A stretch of DNA of 64,000 nucleotides from NCBI RefSeq assembly GCF_913063425.1, contig NZ_CAJXYK010000029.1, positions 1 to 64,000 on the forward strand, given 5' to 3'. A program made the position numbers and the translations under genes. Source of the stretch: an uncultured Thiohalocapsa sp. (GTDB lineage Bacteria; Pseudomonadota; Gammaproteobacteria; Chromatiales; Chromatiaceae). The notes under the pieces were generated by a model. That model did no database searches, had not been told where the DNA came from, and saw nothing but the letters and a program-made list of their open reading frames with translations. Below, piece after piece: positions 14,273 to 23,090 of this stretch (the first letter of the stretch is position 1; every line of letters starts with the position of its first letter).

Positions 14273-14824
14273 TGTGCGATGCCGGCTTTCGTGACCGCGT
14301 CGCCGTCGATGAGTCCTAGGCCGAGCTTGACCCCGGGCAGGCGGAGAGAGGCCTGGATTCATAACAGCTGTCGGTGCCCGTCATCGCCGCCGCCGGCGGC
14401 GTGCTGATGCTCGCCGAGCCGCTGATACTGCGGCTCGCGCTGGCCGCGGCAGCCACGCTCGGCGGCGTCGCCATCGTGCTGCGGCGGCGGGCACGCCCGG
14501 GGTGAGTCCGCCGGATTGGTCAGGTGCAGGCTAGATGTACTGTCACCAAGTTTGACGTCACCAGGTGTTGGCCCAGTGCCGCCCGACGGCTCTCAGTTAA
14601 CTATACTGTCCCCGTTACGTCCCCGTTACGGGGGGCCATGGCTGTGTCCGCGCGCCGGCCCAATGGCGGGCCGGCCGCGACGCGGAAGCCGCCTCCCTGA
14701 ATCGGCGCGCGACGGCCGTCTCCGCACTAACGCTGACGGTCTGTTGATTTCACGGCTCACCGGGCGACACGCTGAGAAGCACCAGAGATCAGTATACCGT
14801 CACCGTATTGCAGGAGCGCCCTGG
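14273..14824. other. Gene-poor gap with a transporter remnant and short motif repeats
   Basis: This 552-bp stretch holds the EamA remnant (14374-14505) and then about 320 bp without a supported gene. In that part the phrases TACTGTCACC, TATACTGTCCCCGTTACG and GTATACCGTCACCG recur, resembling the short actgtcaccg-type intergenic repeats often left by small mobile or REP-associated elements. I could not assign them to a named family. Confidence 0.4.
14374..14505 (+). pseudogene. C-terminal remnant of an EamA-family transporter
   Basis: The frame reads [19 protein letters not shown], then a second hydrophobic helix LALAAAATLGGVAIVL and RRRARPG to a stop. This is the pattern of the last two helices of EamA/DMT exporters (vPv.aa..gvl.L.Epl...). 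A TAA lies twelve bases before the first residue and no start codon or N-terminal part exists, so the remaining nine or so helices are gone. Confidence 0.6.
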
Positions 14825-15586
14825 CTACAATAGCTTGCCGGCAGCGATGATGAGCGCACCGACGGTGGAGATGAAGCCGATGAGCCACAGAAAGTGGCGG
14901 TCGTGCCGGCGTAACATCGCGTCGAAGCGGGCATCGATGGCCGCGAAGCGCTCATCCTGTCGGTCGAGTCGCCGCTCCACCTGCTCGAAACGCTTGTCCA
15001 CCTGTTCGAAGCCGGCCTGCATGTCGCGGCGCAGCTCCTGGTGGCGCTGGTCTGTCTGCTCGAAGCGCTTGTCCACCTGCTCGAAGCGCGCCAGCATATC
15101 GAGGCGCAGCTCCTGCTGGCGCTGGTCCGCCTGCTCGAAGCGCGCCAGCATGTCGCGGCGCAGCTCCTGATGGCGCTGCTCCGCCTGCTCGAAGCGCTTG
15201 TCCACCTGCTCGAAGCGCGCCAGCATATCGCGGCGCAGCTCCTGATGACGCTGCTCCGCCTGCTCGAAGCGCTTGTCCGCCTGCTCGAAGCGCGCCAGCA
15301 TATCGCGGCGCAGCTCCTGATGACGCTGCTCCGCCTGCTCGAAGCGGGCCAGCATGTCCTCACGCAGTTCCTGATGGCGCTGCTCCGCCTGTGCAAAGCG
15401 CGCATCCATATGCGCAAACCCTTCGCGGATCAGCTCCCGCTCATGCTTGAGCGCCTCCTCCACCCGCACCATCCGCTCGCGCAGCTCGATCTCGTACACG
15501 GCCGCCGGCCGGCCCGTGCTCTGCTCGATGAGCCAGTCGGCCATGTTGGCCTTGATGAAATCAATGTCTTCCTGTGTCAGCGTCAT
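14825..15586 (-). CDS. Repetitive coiled-coil protein with C-terminal membrane helix
   Basis: A 253-residue protein. The N-terminal part (about 1-45, MTLTQEDIDFIKANMADWL and RPAAVYEIELRERMVRVEEALKHERELI) is followed by six to seven tandem units of 18 or 25 residues built on DMLARFEQ and AEQRHQELRR, the longer unit carrying an extra heptad ADKRFEQ. All are heptad-phased and should form a long coiled coil. The protein ends with LRRHDRHFLWLIGFISTVGALIIAAGKLL, a single membrane helix. The repeats are almost identical at DNA level (units of 54 and 75 bp), so unit number may vary among strains. An alternative start three codons upstream (15595) cannot be excluded. Function is unknown; similar DUF1640-like or tropomyosin-like proteins are usually uncharacterised. 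Confidence 0.82.
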   Translation of the reverse strand: MTLTQEDIDFIKANMADWLIEQSTGRPAAVYEIELRERMVRVEEALKHERELIREGFAHMDARFAQAEQRHQELREDMLARFEQAEQRHQELRRDMLARFEQADKRFEQAEQRHQELRRDMLARFEQVDKRFEQAEQRHQELRRDMLARFEQADQRQQELRLDMLARFEQVDKRFEQTDQRHQELRRDMQAGFEQVDKRFEQVERRLDRQDERFAAIDARFDAMLRRHDRHFLWLIGFISTVGALIIAAGKLL

Positions 15587-16686
<1,100 letters not shown>

Positions 16687-16704
16687 CCACCCGCGAGGCA
16701 CGCC

Positions 16705-18141
16705 ATGGGCCAGGACATCACGGACACCTGCTTCACCCAAGCGGACTTCGATGAGTTCCAGGCCCGGCTGCGCGCCGAGACGGACCTGCTGGCCCGCTGG
16801 TTCGACGAGGACTGCTTCGCGGACACGCCGCGCGAGGGCGGCTTCGAGATGGAGGCCTGGCTGGTGGACCGCCGCCATACGGCGCCGGCGCCGGTCATCG
16901 AGGCGCTGCTGGCGGTGTTGGACGACCCGCTGGTGGTCCCGGAGCTGGCGCAGTTCAACCTGGAGCTGAACGGCACCCCGGTGCAGCTCACGGGCGCTGG
17001 CCTGAGCCGCCTCGCCGCGGAGCTCACCGCCAGGCTGGCGCGCGTGCGCGCGGCGGCGGCGGAGCTCGGTGCGAATGTGGTCACCTGCGGCATCCTGCCG
17101 ACGCTGCGCCCGGAGCATCTGGTGATGGCGCGCATGACCCCCCGGGAGCGCTACCGGGCGCTGAACGAGCAGATCCTCAGGCTGCGGGAAGGCGCGCCCA
17201 TCTGGCTCGAGATCCACGGCGAGCAGCCGCTCACCTTCGAGCAGGAGGACGTCATGCTCGAAGCCGCGGCGACCTCGTTCCAGATCCATTTCAAGATGAG
17301 CGCCCGGGAGTCGGCGCGCATCTTCAATGCATCCAAGATCCTGTCCGCGCCCATGGTGGCGCTGGCCGCGAACTCGCCCTTCCTGTTCGGCCGCGAGCTC
17401 TGGTGCGAGACCCGCATCCCGCTGTTCGAGCAGGCCGTCTCCGTGGGTGGCAGCCCGCTGCGCGAGCGCGTCGGCTTCGGCATCAACTACGCCAAAGACA
17501 CGGTGCTGGACGCCTTTCGCGCCAATGTGCGCCGCTACCCGGTGCTGCTGCCGCACCTGATGGACACACCCACCGAGCAGCTCGCGCATCTGCGCCTGCA
17601 CAACGGCACCATCTGGCGCTGGAACCGGCCGCTGATCGGCTTCGACGAGCGCCCGGGACAGGCTCCGGTGCCGCACCTGCGCATGGAGCATCGGGTCGCC
17701 GCCGCCGGCCCGAGCGTCGCGGATAATGTCGCCAATGCCGCCTTCTACTTCGGCGCCGTACATGCCCTGGCCGCCGCGGCCGAGCCGCCGGAGCGGCGCA
17801 TCTCCTTCCCGCAGGCGCGGGCCAATTTCTACCTGGCGGCGGAGTACGGGCTCGATGCCGAGCTGCCCTGGGACGAGCCCCAGCGCGTTAAGCTGCCGGA
17901 GATCATCCTGGAGCGGCTGCTGCCGCTGGCGCATGCGGGGCTTGCGGACTTGGGTATAGACGCCGCCGAGCGCGAGCACTGGCTCGGCATCGTCGCGCAA
18001 CGGGTGCGCACCAAGCGTACGGCCGGCCACTGGCAGCGGGCCTGGGTGGCCCGCTACGGCCGCGACTGGGAGGCACTCACCGAGGCGTATCTGGCGCACC
18101 AGGCCACGGAGAAGCCGGTGCATGAATGGACGCTTGAATGA
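16705..18141 (+). CDS. GCS2-family carboxylate-amine ligase (glutamate-cysteine ligase-like)
   Basis: A 478-residue ATP-dependent carboxylate-amine ligase of the glutamate-cysteine ligase 2 type. Visible motifs include GGFEMEAWLVD near 45-55 (acidic active-site strand), AQFNLELNGTPVQL near 88-101, EAAATSFQIHFKMS near 187-200, LSAPMVALAANSPFLFGREL near 213-232 and LRMEHRVAAAGPSVADN near 326. It could make gamma-glutamylcysteine, but this branch is broad and the partner gene (gshB) is absent; instead an M14 aspartoacylase-like hydrolase follows 150 bp downstream. That pairing is known from predicted amidoligase gene clusters that modify small peptides or amino acids, so the substrate is open. 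The start at 16705 follows GAGGCACGCC. Confidence 0.8.
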   Translation: MGQDITDTCFTQADFDEFQARLRAETDLLARWFDEDCFADTPREGGFEMEAWLVDRRHTAPAPVIEALLAVLDDPLVVPELAQFNLELNGTPVQLTGAGLSRLAAELTARLARVRAAAAELGANVVTCGILPTLRPEHLVMARMTPRERYRALNEQILRLREGAPIWLEIHGEQPLTFEQEDVMLEAAATSFQIHFKMSARESARIFNASKILSAPMVALAANSPFLFGRELWCETRIPLFEQAVSVGGSPLRERVGFGINYAKDTVLDAFRANVRRYPVLLPHLMDTPTEQLAHLRLHNGTIWRWNRPLIGFDERPGQAPVPHLRMEHRVAAAGPSVADNVANAAFYFGAVHALAAAAEPPERRISFPQARANFYLAAEYGLDAELPWDEPQRVKLPEIILERLLPLAHAGLADLGIDAAEREHWLGIVAQRVRTKRTAGHWQRAWVARYGRDWEALTEAYLAHQATEKPVHEWTLE

Positions 18142-18291
18142 GCAATGGGCAAGGAGCGGGGGGCGAGGGCCACCGTCGTCCTACCGAGCCTTGATCCACC
18201 TTAACCCCCGCGGGTGGCCTCCCAAGCTGCTGCAACCGCGCTCGGTGTCCGCCGGTAAGACAATTCCATCCAGCATCACGAGAGACCAACC

Positions 18292-19365
18292 TTGTCCGCA
18301 GAAGCCGCATCAGCCGCCAGCCCTCATGCCGACCCGCTCGTGGAGCTCGACCGCCTGCCGCCCGGTCTGCTGGACTGCGACGCGGCCGCCCTCACCCGCC
18401 ACCTGGACGGCCCGACGCTGATCCACCTGCCGGGCCAGCGCGAGCCGGCCCTGTTCGTGTCGGTGCTCATGCACGGCAACGAGACCGTCGGCTGGGAGGC
18501 CATGCGCCGGCTGCTCCTGGACTTCGACGTCGGCGGCGGCGACCGCCCCCTGCCCCGGGCGCTGTCGCTGTTCATCGGCAATCCGCGCGCCGCCGCCGCC
18601 GGCATGCGCCACCTGCCGGAGCAGCCGGACTTCAACCGCGTCTGGCCCGGCTCCGAGCTGGCGCAGACGCCTGCGCACAGCATCATGCAGCAGGTGACGG
18701 CACGCATGGCCGAGCGCGGGCTCTTCGCCAGCGTGGACCTGCACAACAACACGGGCACCAATCCGCATTACGCCTGCGTCAACGTCATCGACAACCGCTG
18801 GCTGCATCTGGCGACGCTGTTTTCCCGCACCGTGGTGCATTTCACCCGCCCGCGGGGGGTGCAGTCCCAGGCCATGGCGGAACTGTGCCCGGCCATCACC
18901 GTGGAATGCGGTAAGGTGCGCGATGAGCTCGGCGTGGAGCACGCGCTGGAGCTGGTGGACGCCTGCCTGCACCTGGCGGAGATCCCGGACTCCCCGGTAC
19001 CGGCGCATGACATCGACCTCTTCCACACCGTGGCGCAGATGAAGGTGCCGGAGGACATGGACTTCGCCTTTCCCCCCGCGCAGGCGCCGCTGTTGCTCTC
19101 GCCGACGCTGGAGCATCTGAACTTCCGCGAGCTGCCGGCGGGCACCGCCTTCGCGCGCTGTGGGCAAGCGCAGCCGCCGCTCGATGTGCGCGACGAGTGG
19201 GGCCGGGACGTCACCCGCCGCTACTTCACCTGCGAAGACGGCGAGCTGCGCCTCAAGCTGCCGGTGATGCCCTCCATGCTCACCTGCGACGCGGAGGTCA
19301 TTCGCCAGGACTGTCTCGGCTATCTGCTGGAGCGCTACGACGGCCATCTGCCGCCGCGGGGCTGA
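18292..19365 (+). CDS. M14-family succinylglutamate desuccinylase/aspartoacylase-like hydrolase
   Basis: A 357-residue zinc hydrolase of the AstE/aspartoacylase branch of family M14. The zinc ligands are visible as HGNETVGWEAMRRLL near 61-75 (His and Glu) and SVDLHNNTGTNPHYACVN near 149-166 (His). ITVECGKVRDELGVEHALEL near 202-221 holds the likely catalytic Glu. A C-terminal beta-barrel domain follows. The expected reaction is hydrolysis of an N-acyl or amide bond on an amino acid. The best start is the TTG at 18292, giving MSAEAASAASPHADPLVELD; no ATG lies near the domain. It follows the GCS2-family ligase on the same strand, so they may act as a make-and-trim pair. Its last 31 bp overlap the convergent VanZ-like gene. 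Confidence 0.83.
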   Translation: MSAEAASAASPHADPLVELDRLPPGLLDCDAAALTRHLDGPTLIHLPGQREPALFVSVLMHGNETVGWEAMRRLLLDFDVGGGDRPLPRALSLFIGNPRAAAAGMRHLPEQPDFNRVWPGSELAQTPAHSIMQQVTARMAERGLFASVDLHNNTGTNPHYACVNVIDNRWLHLATLFSRTVVHFTRPRGVQSQAMAELCPAITVECGKVRDELGVEHALELVDACLHLAEIPDSPVPAHDIDLFHTVAQMKVPEDMDFAFPPAQAPLLLSPTLEHLNFRELPAGTAFARCGQAQPPLDVRDEWGRDVTRRYFTCEDGELRLKLPVMPSMLTCDAEVIRQDCLGYLLERYDGHLPPRG

Positions 19366-19736
19366 GAGGTTGTGAAGATCCTGGGCATGGCCATCAGGCG
19401 CAGCCCATGCCAGAGGGCGACGCCGAGGGCATCCGCCGCGAAATCCAATACCGACCCCTGCCGGTAATCCAGCAGCCCCTGCACCAGCTCGATCGCCAGG
19501 CCATAGCCCAACAGCAGACCGAGCCGCCACCAGCGCGCCCCGCGCCCGGGCCAGCCGAGCTGCGCCAATGCGGCCAGCACCAGGAAGGCGGTGACATGGT
19601 TCAGCTTGTCCCAGCCGAGCCCGGGCGGGTCCGGCTGCGGCGTCAGCGCGAGCCAGGCGATGGCCAGCACAGCGGCGCCGAGCCCAAGCCGCGCAGGCCA
19701 CCGCAGCACATTCATCAGCCGGCCCGGGGTCATCAT
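19335..19736 (-). CDS. VanZ-like membrane protein
   Basis: A 133-residue membrane protein with about four helices. The VanZ-like pattern is clear: LGLGAAVLAIAWLALTPQPDPP near 17-38, GWDKLNHVTAFLVLAAL near 41-57, LLLGYGLAIELVQGLLDYR near 73-91 and GSVLDFAADALGVALWHGL near 93-111. VanZ confers low-level teicoplanin resistance in enterococci by an unclear route, and most proteobacterial members are uncharacterised. The start overlaps the stop of the YqaA-like gene (ATGA-type overlap at 19733-19736), so it is the last gene of a four-gene operon headed by an amidoligase. The 3' end overlaps the convergent M14 gene by 31 bp. Confidence 0.83.
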   Translation of the reverse strand: MMTPGRLMNVLRWPARLGLGAAVLAIAWLALTPQPDPPGLGWDKLNHVTAFLVLAALAQLGWPGRGARWWRLGLLLGYGLAIELVQGLLDYRQGSVLDFAADALGVALWHGLRLMAMPRIFTTSQPRGGRWPS

Positions 19737-20179
19737 GCCGCAGCCTCCACCTGGGCCACCCCCAGGGCATAAAGCAGCAATACCACCGCATAACGCCCGC
19801 CCTTGCCCGCCGCCGTCAGCGCGAAAAAGAGCCAGAAGGGCGCGCGCATGAGCCCGGCGATGAAGGTGAGTGCGTCACCGCCCACGGGCAGCCAGGCCAT
19901 GAGCAGCGACCAGATGCCCCAGCGCGCGTACCAGCGCCGCGCGGCGCCCAGGTGCTTTTCTTTGAACGGAAACCAGCGCCGGTCCTGGTAGTGCATCAGC
20001 CAGCGGCCGATGGCCCAGTTGACGGCGGCACCCAGGGTGTTGCCGGCGGTGGCCCAGAGCCAGAGCAGCCAGGGGTCGTAGCCCGCCGCGAGCAGCCCCA
20101 CCAGGGCCAGCTCCGAGTAGAACGGCAGCAGGGTCGCGGCGACGAAGGCCGCGGTGAAGAGCCCGAGATAGCCTTCCAT
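19733..20179 (-). CDS. YqaA-family (SNARE-associated/DedA-like) membrane protein
   Basis: A 148-residue inner-membrane protein. The YqaA signature is seen in FVAATLLPFYSELALVGLLA near 12-31, ATAGNTLGAAVNWAIGRWL near 43-61, and RWGIWSLLMAWLPVGGDAL near 87-105 followed by TFIAGLMRAPFWLFFALTAAGKGGRY. Related DedA proteins take part in lipid-carrier or phospholipid translocation; for YqaA this is only family-level inference. The frame begins with a GTG at 20182 directly before the ATG at 20179, and I prefer the ATG, preceded by GCAGGG. It lies 83 bp downstream of the glutamine amidotransferase gene and overlaps the VanZ-like gene. Confidence 0.85.
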   Translation of the reverse strand: MEGYLGLFTAAFVAATLLPFYSELALVGLLAAGYDPWLLWLWATAGNTLGAAVNWAIGRWLMHYQDRRWFPFKEKHLGAARRWYARWGIWSLLMAWLPVGGDALTFIAGLMRAPFWLFFALTAAGKGGRYAVVLLLYALGVAQVEAAA

Positions 20180-20262
20180 CACCCTGCCCGCTCATCCACC
20201 CGGCCAATGACCCTGCGCATACGCCCGGGACCCGCTGCCGTCGGCCCGCCGCGCAAGCCCAG

Positions 20263-20964
20263 TCAGTCTGTCGCCAGGGCGGCGCGGCGCTCCCGTGCCG
20301 CCGCCACCAGGGCGCGGAACAGGCGCAGCTGCGAGGGCTTGTAGAGCAGGAACTCCGGATGCCATTGCACACCGAGCAGGAAGGGATGCGTCGGCACCTC
20401 CACCGCCTGCACGATGTCGTCCAGGTCGCGCCCCACCACCTGCAGGCCCTCCCCCAGGCGGTCGATGCCCTGGTTGTGCAGGCTGTTGATGCGTGTCTCC
20501 CGGGTATTGAGCAGCATCTCCAGACGGCTGCCGGCGGCGACGCGCAGGGTCTTGAGTGGGAAAATGGTCCAGCGGTTGGAGGTGCGCACCCGCCGCGAGC
20601 GCAGTTCCTGATACAGCGAGCCACCCAGGCGCACGTTCAGCAGCTGGGCGCCGCGACAGATGCCGAGCAGCGGGATGCCGAGCGCCAGGGCCTGGTCGAT
20701 GACGACACTCTCCAGCCGGTCGCGCTCACGGTCGTAGCGCGGATGCACCTCCGGGGCGGCGGCATAGAGCACCGGGTCCACGTCGTGCCCACCGGTGATG
20801 ACCACGGCATCCGGGCGCAGGTCCGGGCGCGGATGCCTGGGCGTGACACTCACCGCCCGGGCGCCGGCGAGCCACAGCGCCAGCGCCACCAGCCGCCGCG
20901 GCGCATGGCCGCTGCGGTTACCCCCAGTGACGGCGATCAGCGGAGCTGGTGCCGCGTCAGCCAT
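20263..20964 (-). CDS. Class I glutamine amidotransferase (peptidase C26, PuuD-like)
   Basis: A 233-residue amidotransferase-fold hydrolase. The nucleophile Cys lies in PLLGICRGAQLLNV, the His and Glu of the triad in GVQWHPEFLLY, and the start of the fold in LIAVTGGNRSG. The DAVVITGGHDVDP segment is the usual oxyanion strand. PuuD-type members hydrolyse gamma-glutamyl amide bonds. The ATG at 20964 lies inside the 3' end of the amidoligase gene (28-bp overlap), a sign of translational coupling. Its pairing with an amidoligase suggests that it removes or exchanges the gamma-glutamyl-type linkage made by its neighbour; that is inference, consistent with the clusters described for the amidoligase superfamily. 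Confidence 0.88.
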   Translation of the reverse strand: MADAAPAPLIAVTGGNRSGHAPRRLVALALWLAGARAVSVTPRHPRPDLRPDAVVITGGHDVDPVLYAAAPEVHPRYDRERDRLESVVIDQALALGIPLLGICRGAQLLNVRLGGSLYQELRSRRVRTSNRWTIFPLKTLRVAAGSRLEMLLNTRETRINSLHNQGIDRLGEGLQVVGRDLDDIVQAVEVPTHPFLLGVQWHPEFLLYKPSQLRLFRALVAAARERRAALATD

Positions 20965-21935
20965 GCAGCCGTCGTCTGTGCCCAATCGCCCACCAGGCGC
21001 TCCAGGGGTTGCGCCAGGAACGCCGCATACTCGGCGCACAGCACGTCCAGCAGCCGCGGGTCCGCCGCGAGGCGCTCCACCACCAGCCAGTCGCCCCAGG
21101 CGGCGCCCAGGTCCCAGCCGGGAATCTCGATCTCGCTGTTGGGCAGCCGGTAGTGCAGCGTCGGCCGCGGCTTGACGCGCTCGTCCTCCACCACCGCGCG
21201 CACCCGGTCCGCATCCAGGTGCAGGAAGAGCGGCAGCAGATCCAGCGCCCGGTTGCGGGTCGGGTTGTCCTGAAGATAGTCGTCGATGAGCCGGTCCAGG
21301 TTCGGCGCATAGTCCCCGGCGACCACCTTGCGGGCATACGCCTTGGGGAAGGGATCGGCGAAGAAGGTAAGCCTGCGCGTCAGGTCCACCTGGGCGCGCT
21401 CGCGCAGCCAGTCCTCCACGCACAGGAAGGCCTGAAGGTACTGGCGGATGCTGTCCACGTCGGTGGCCGGCAGCTCCGGGTTCAGCTGCAGGCCGAAGGC
21501 ATAGGCCAACTCCTCGCCGGTGCCCCGGGCGCCCGCGGCCCGCAGCTCCCAGATGAGGCCGTTGACGGTCCCGAGCCGATCCAGCGGCAGCGGCGGGCTC
21601 ACCACCTCCACCGGCACGATGCGCTCGGCCACCAGGCGCAGCACGTCCTCGGCGAGGTCGCCGGCGGCGTCCATCAGCTCGGCGCCGTCGCGCTCGCGGC
21701 GGCCGAGCGTCTTCAGCAGCGTGAAGTCCAGCTCCACCTGCCAGGCGCCGGCGGGATCGCCGTCGATGCTGCGCTCATAGCGCCCGGGCGAGGTGACGCT
21801 GCCCGAGACCGCCTGCGCCACCAACGCCGCGGCCTCGTCCAGGTGCAAGCCGCTGAATTCGACCTCGACGCCCACGCGACGCAGGCCGCCGTCGGCGCGG
21901 TACGTCTGCGGCGGCATGGGGAGGCTTGGTGACAT
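20937..21935 (-). CDS. Amidoligase (GCS-like COOH-NH2 ligase superfamily)
   Basis: A 332-residue putative amidoligase of the glutamine-synthetase-like fold (Amidoligase_2 type). Features are RRVGVEVEFSGLHLDEAAAL near 17-36 (the acidic metal-binding strand), YERSIDGDPAGAWQVELDFTLL near 53-74, VEVVSPPLPLDRL near 106-118 and ELAYAFGLQLNPELPATD near 138-155, followed by a long helical C-terminal half. Enzymes of this superfamily are predicted to form amide bonds between a carboxylate and an amine using ATP. The start is either the ATG at 21935 or the one at 21917; neither has a strong Shine-Dalgarno. It heads the operon with the overlapping amidotransferase, the YqaA-like and the VanZ-like genes. 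Substrate is unknown. Confidence 0.83.
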   Translation of the reverse strand: MSPSLPMPPQTYRADGGLRRVGVEVEFSGLHLDEAAALVAQAVSGSVTSPGRYERSIDGDPAGAWQVELDFTLLKTLGRRERDGAELMDAAGDLAEDVLRLVAERIVPVEVVSPPLPLDRLGTVNGLIWELRAAGARGTGEELAYAFGLQLNPELPATDVDSIRQYLQAFLCVEDWLRERAQVDLTRRLTFFADPFPKAYARKVVAGDYAPNLDRLIDDYLQDNPTRNRALDLLPLFLHLDADRVRAVVEDERVKPRPTLHYRLPNSEIEIPGWDLGAAWGDWLVVERLAADPRLLDVLCAEYAAFLAQPLERLVGDWAQTTAAWLTRHQLR

Positions 21936-22081
21936 GATGGAACCCGGGGGTGGTGGCGCTGCCATCAGCCTACTACAGGTGGGCCTGATGCCGGCGTTCG
22001 GCGGGTTGTGGTCATGTGCCGGCTGGCGATTTCGCCGACAGCAGCGAGCCCGACATCGGCCCAGGCGCCATTGCTGCCCGC

Positions 22082-22453
22082 TCAGGAAAGATCCACCGCG
22101 TGGCGCTTCAGGTCGTCGATGGCGCAGACCTCGAGCGCACGCTGGTGGGTGGCGCGCAATGCGACACGCGGTGCGCAGCCGGCCTCCAGCGCCTCCTGCC
22201 AGCGCGCGGCGCAGAGGCACCAGCGGTCGCCGGGCTTGAGGCCCGGGAAGTCGAATTCGGGCACCGGCGTCATCAGGTCGTTGCCCCTGGACTTGGAGTA
22301 TTCGAGGAAGTCCTGGGTCACCCGCGCGCAGACGGTGTGGGAGCCCAGGTCCTGCGGGCCGGTCTCGCAGCTGCCGCTGCGGGTGAAGCCGGTCTTGGGG
22401 GATTCGGAGCAGAGCTCCAGCGGCTCGCCGAGGACGTTCTTGGGTGTGGACAT
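22082..22453 (-). CDS. DUF2237 family protein
   Basis: A 123-residue cytoplasmic protein that matches the DUF2237 pattern almost throughout: NVLGEPLELCSESPKTGFTR, CETGPQDLGSHTVCARVTQDFLEYSKSRGNDL in order, then PEFDFPGLKPGDRWCLCAARW and APRVALRATHQRALEVC. It has conserved cysteines (about residues 15, 29, 42, 79 and 81) that could bind a metal, but no activity is established. It stands upstream of the amidoligase operon on the same strand, 146 bp away, and downstream of the DUF302 gene by 232 bp. Confidence 0.88.
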   Translation of the reverse strand: MSTPKNVLGEPLELCSESPKTGFTRSGSCETGPQDLGSHTVCARVTQDFLEYSKSRGNDLMTPVPEFDFPGLKPGDRWCLCAARWQEALEAGCAPRVALRATHQRALEVCAIDDLKRHAVDLS

Positions 22454-22685
22454 GGCCTGACCCTCCTGCTGCGGTGTGGCCGAATTGCTGTGCGCCGCGG
22501 CGCCTCCGCTGTCAACGTGGGGGCGGAGGGCCGCGGCTTCAGCGGGGCTGCTGGAGGAGTCGGGGCCGGGTTTGGGCCGGTGGTTGCGGGCGGCGCTGAT
22601 GCGCCCGCCGCTTGCGGCGCGGGTTGCGGCGCGGGTTTGGGCGCTGCCTGAAGCAGCGGGGGGGGCTTGCGCCCGGCGCTGGCCG

Positions 22686-23075
22686 TCAGTCGCTCACGGC
22701 CGCCATCACCCGGTCCAGCTTCTCGCGCACATACTCGGCGAGCCCCGGCACCTTCGGGTTCTCTACGAGGTCCAGCACCGCCAGTGGATTCATGAAGAGC
22801 ACATGCACATCGCCGTCGTCGTCCTCGCGCACCACGAAGTTGCAGGGCAGGAGCACGCCGATGTCGGGCTCGGCGCTGATGGCCTTGTGGGCAAAGTCGG
22901 GGTTGCAGGCCCCGAGGATGCGGTAGGGCGGCTGCTCGATGCCGAGCTTGCCCTTGAGCGTCGCCGCCACATCGATGTCGCTCAGCACACCGAAGCCCTC
23001 GGTCTTAAGGGCTTCGGTAACGCGGTCGATGGTGTCATCGAAGCCCGTGCTCACTTTGGTGGAAACACCATACAT
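22686..23075 (-). CDS. DUF302 protein at the end of the hydrogenase operon
   Basis: A 129-residue DUF302 protein: MYGVSTKVSTGFDDTIDRVTEAL opens the fold, then GFGVLSDIDVAATLKGKLGIE, YRILGACNPDFAHKAI and VLLPCNFVVREDDDGDVHVLF, the characteristic DUF302 core. The two conserved cysteines (in GACNP and LPCN) are present. DUF302 proteins are often found beside redox and sulfur genes; their role is unknown. It sits 15 bp downstream of the unrecognised 110-residue gene on the same strand and is probably the last gene transcribed from the hydrogenase promoter. Confidence 0.85.
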   Translation of the reverse strand: MYGVSTKVSTGFDDTIDRVTEALKTEGFGVLSDIDVAATLKGKLGIEQPPYRILGACNPDFAHKAISAEPDIGVLLPCNFVVREDDDGDVHVLFMNPLAVLDLVENPKVPGLAEYVREKLDRVMAAVSD

Positions 23076-23090
23076 GGTCGGTCGTCCTCG

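Noticed and set aside
14980-15420. Direct repeats as a CRISPR array
   Set aside because: The repeats are in frame, encode heptads, and have no unique spacers.
22454-22685. Possible small gene between the DUF2237 and DUF302 genes
   Set aside because: Frames here are Gly/Ala/Arg-rich low-complexity without a ribosome site; it appears to be plain intergenic DNA.
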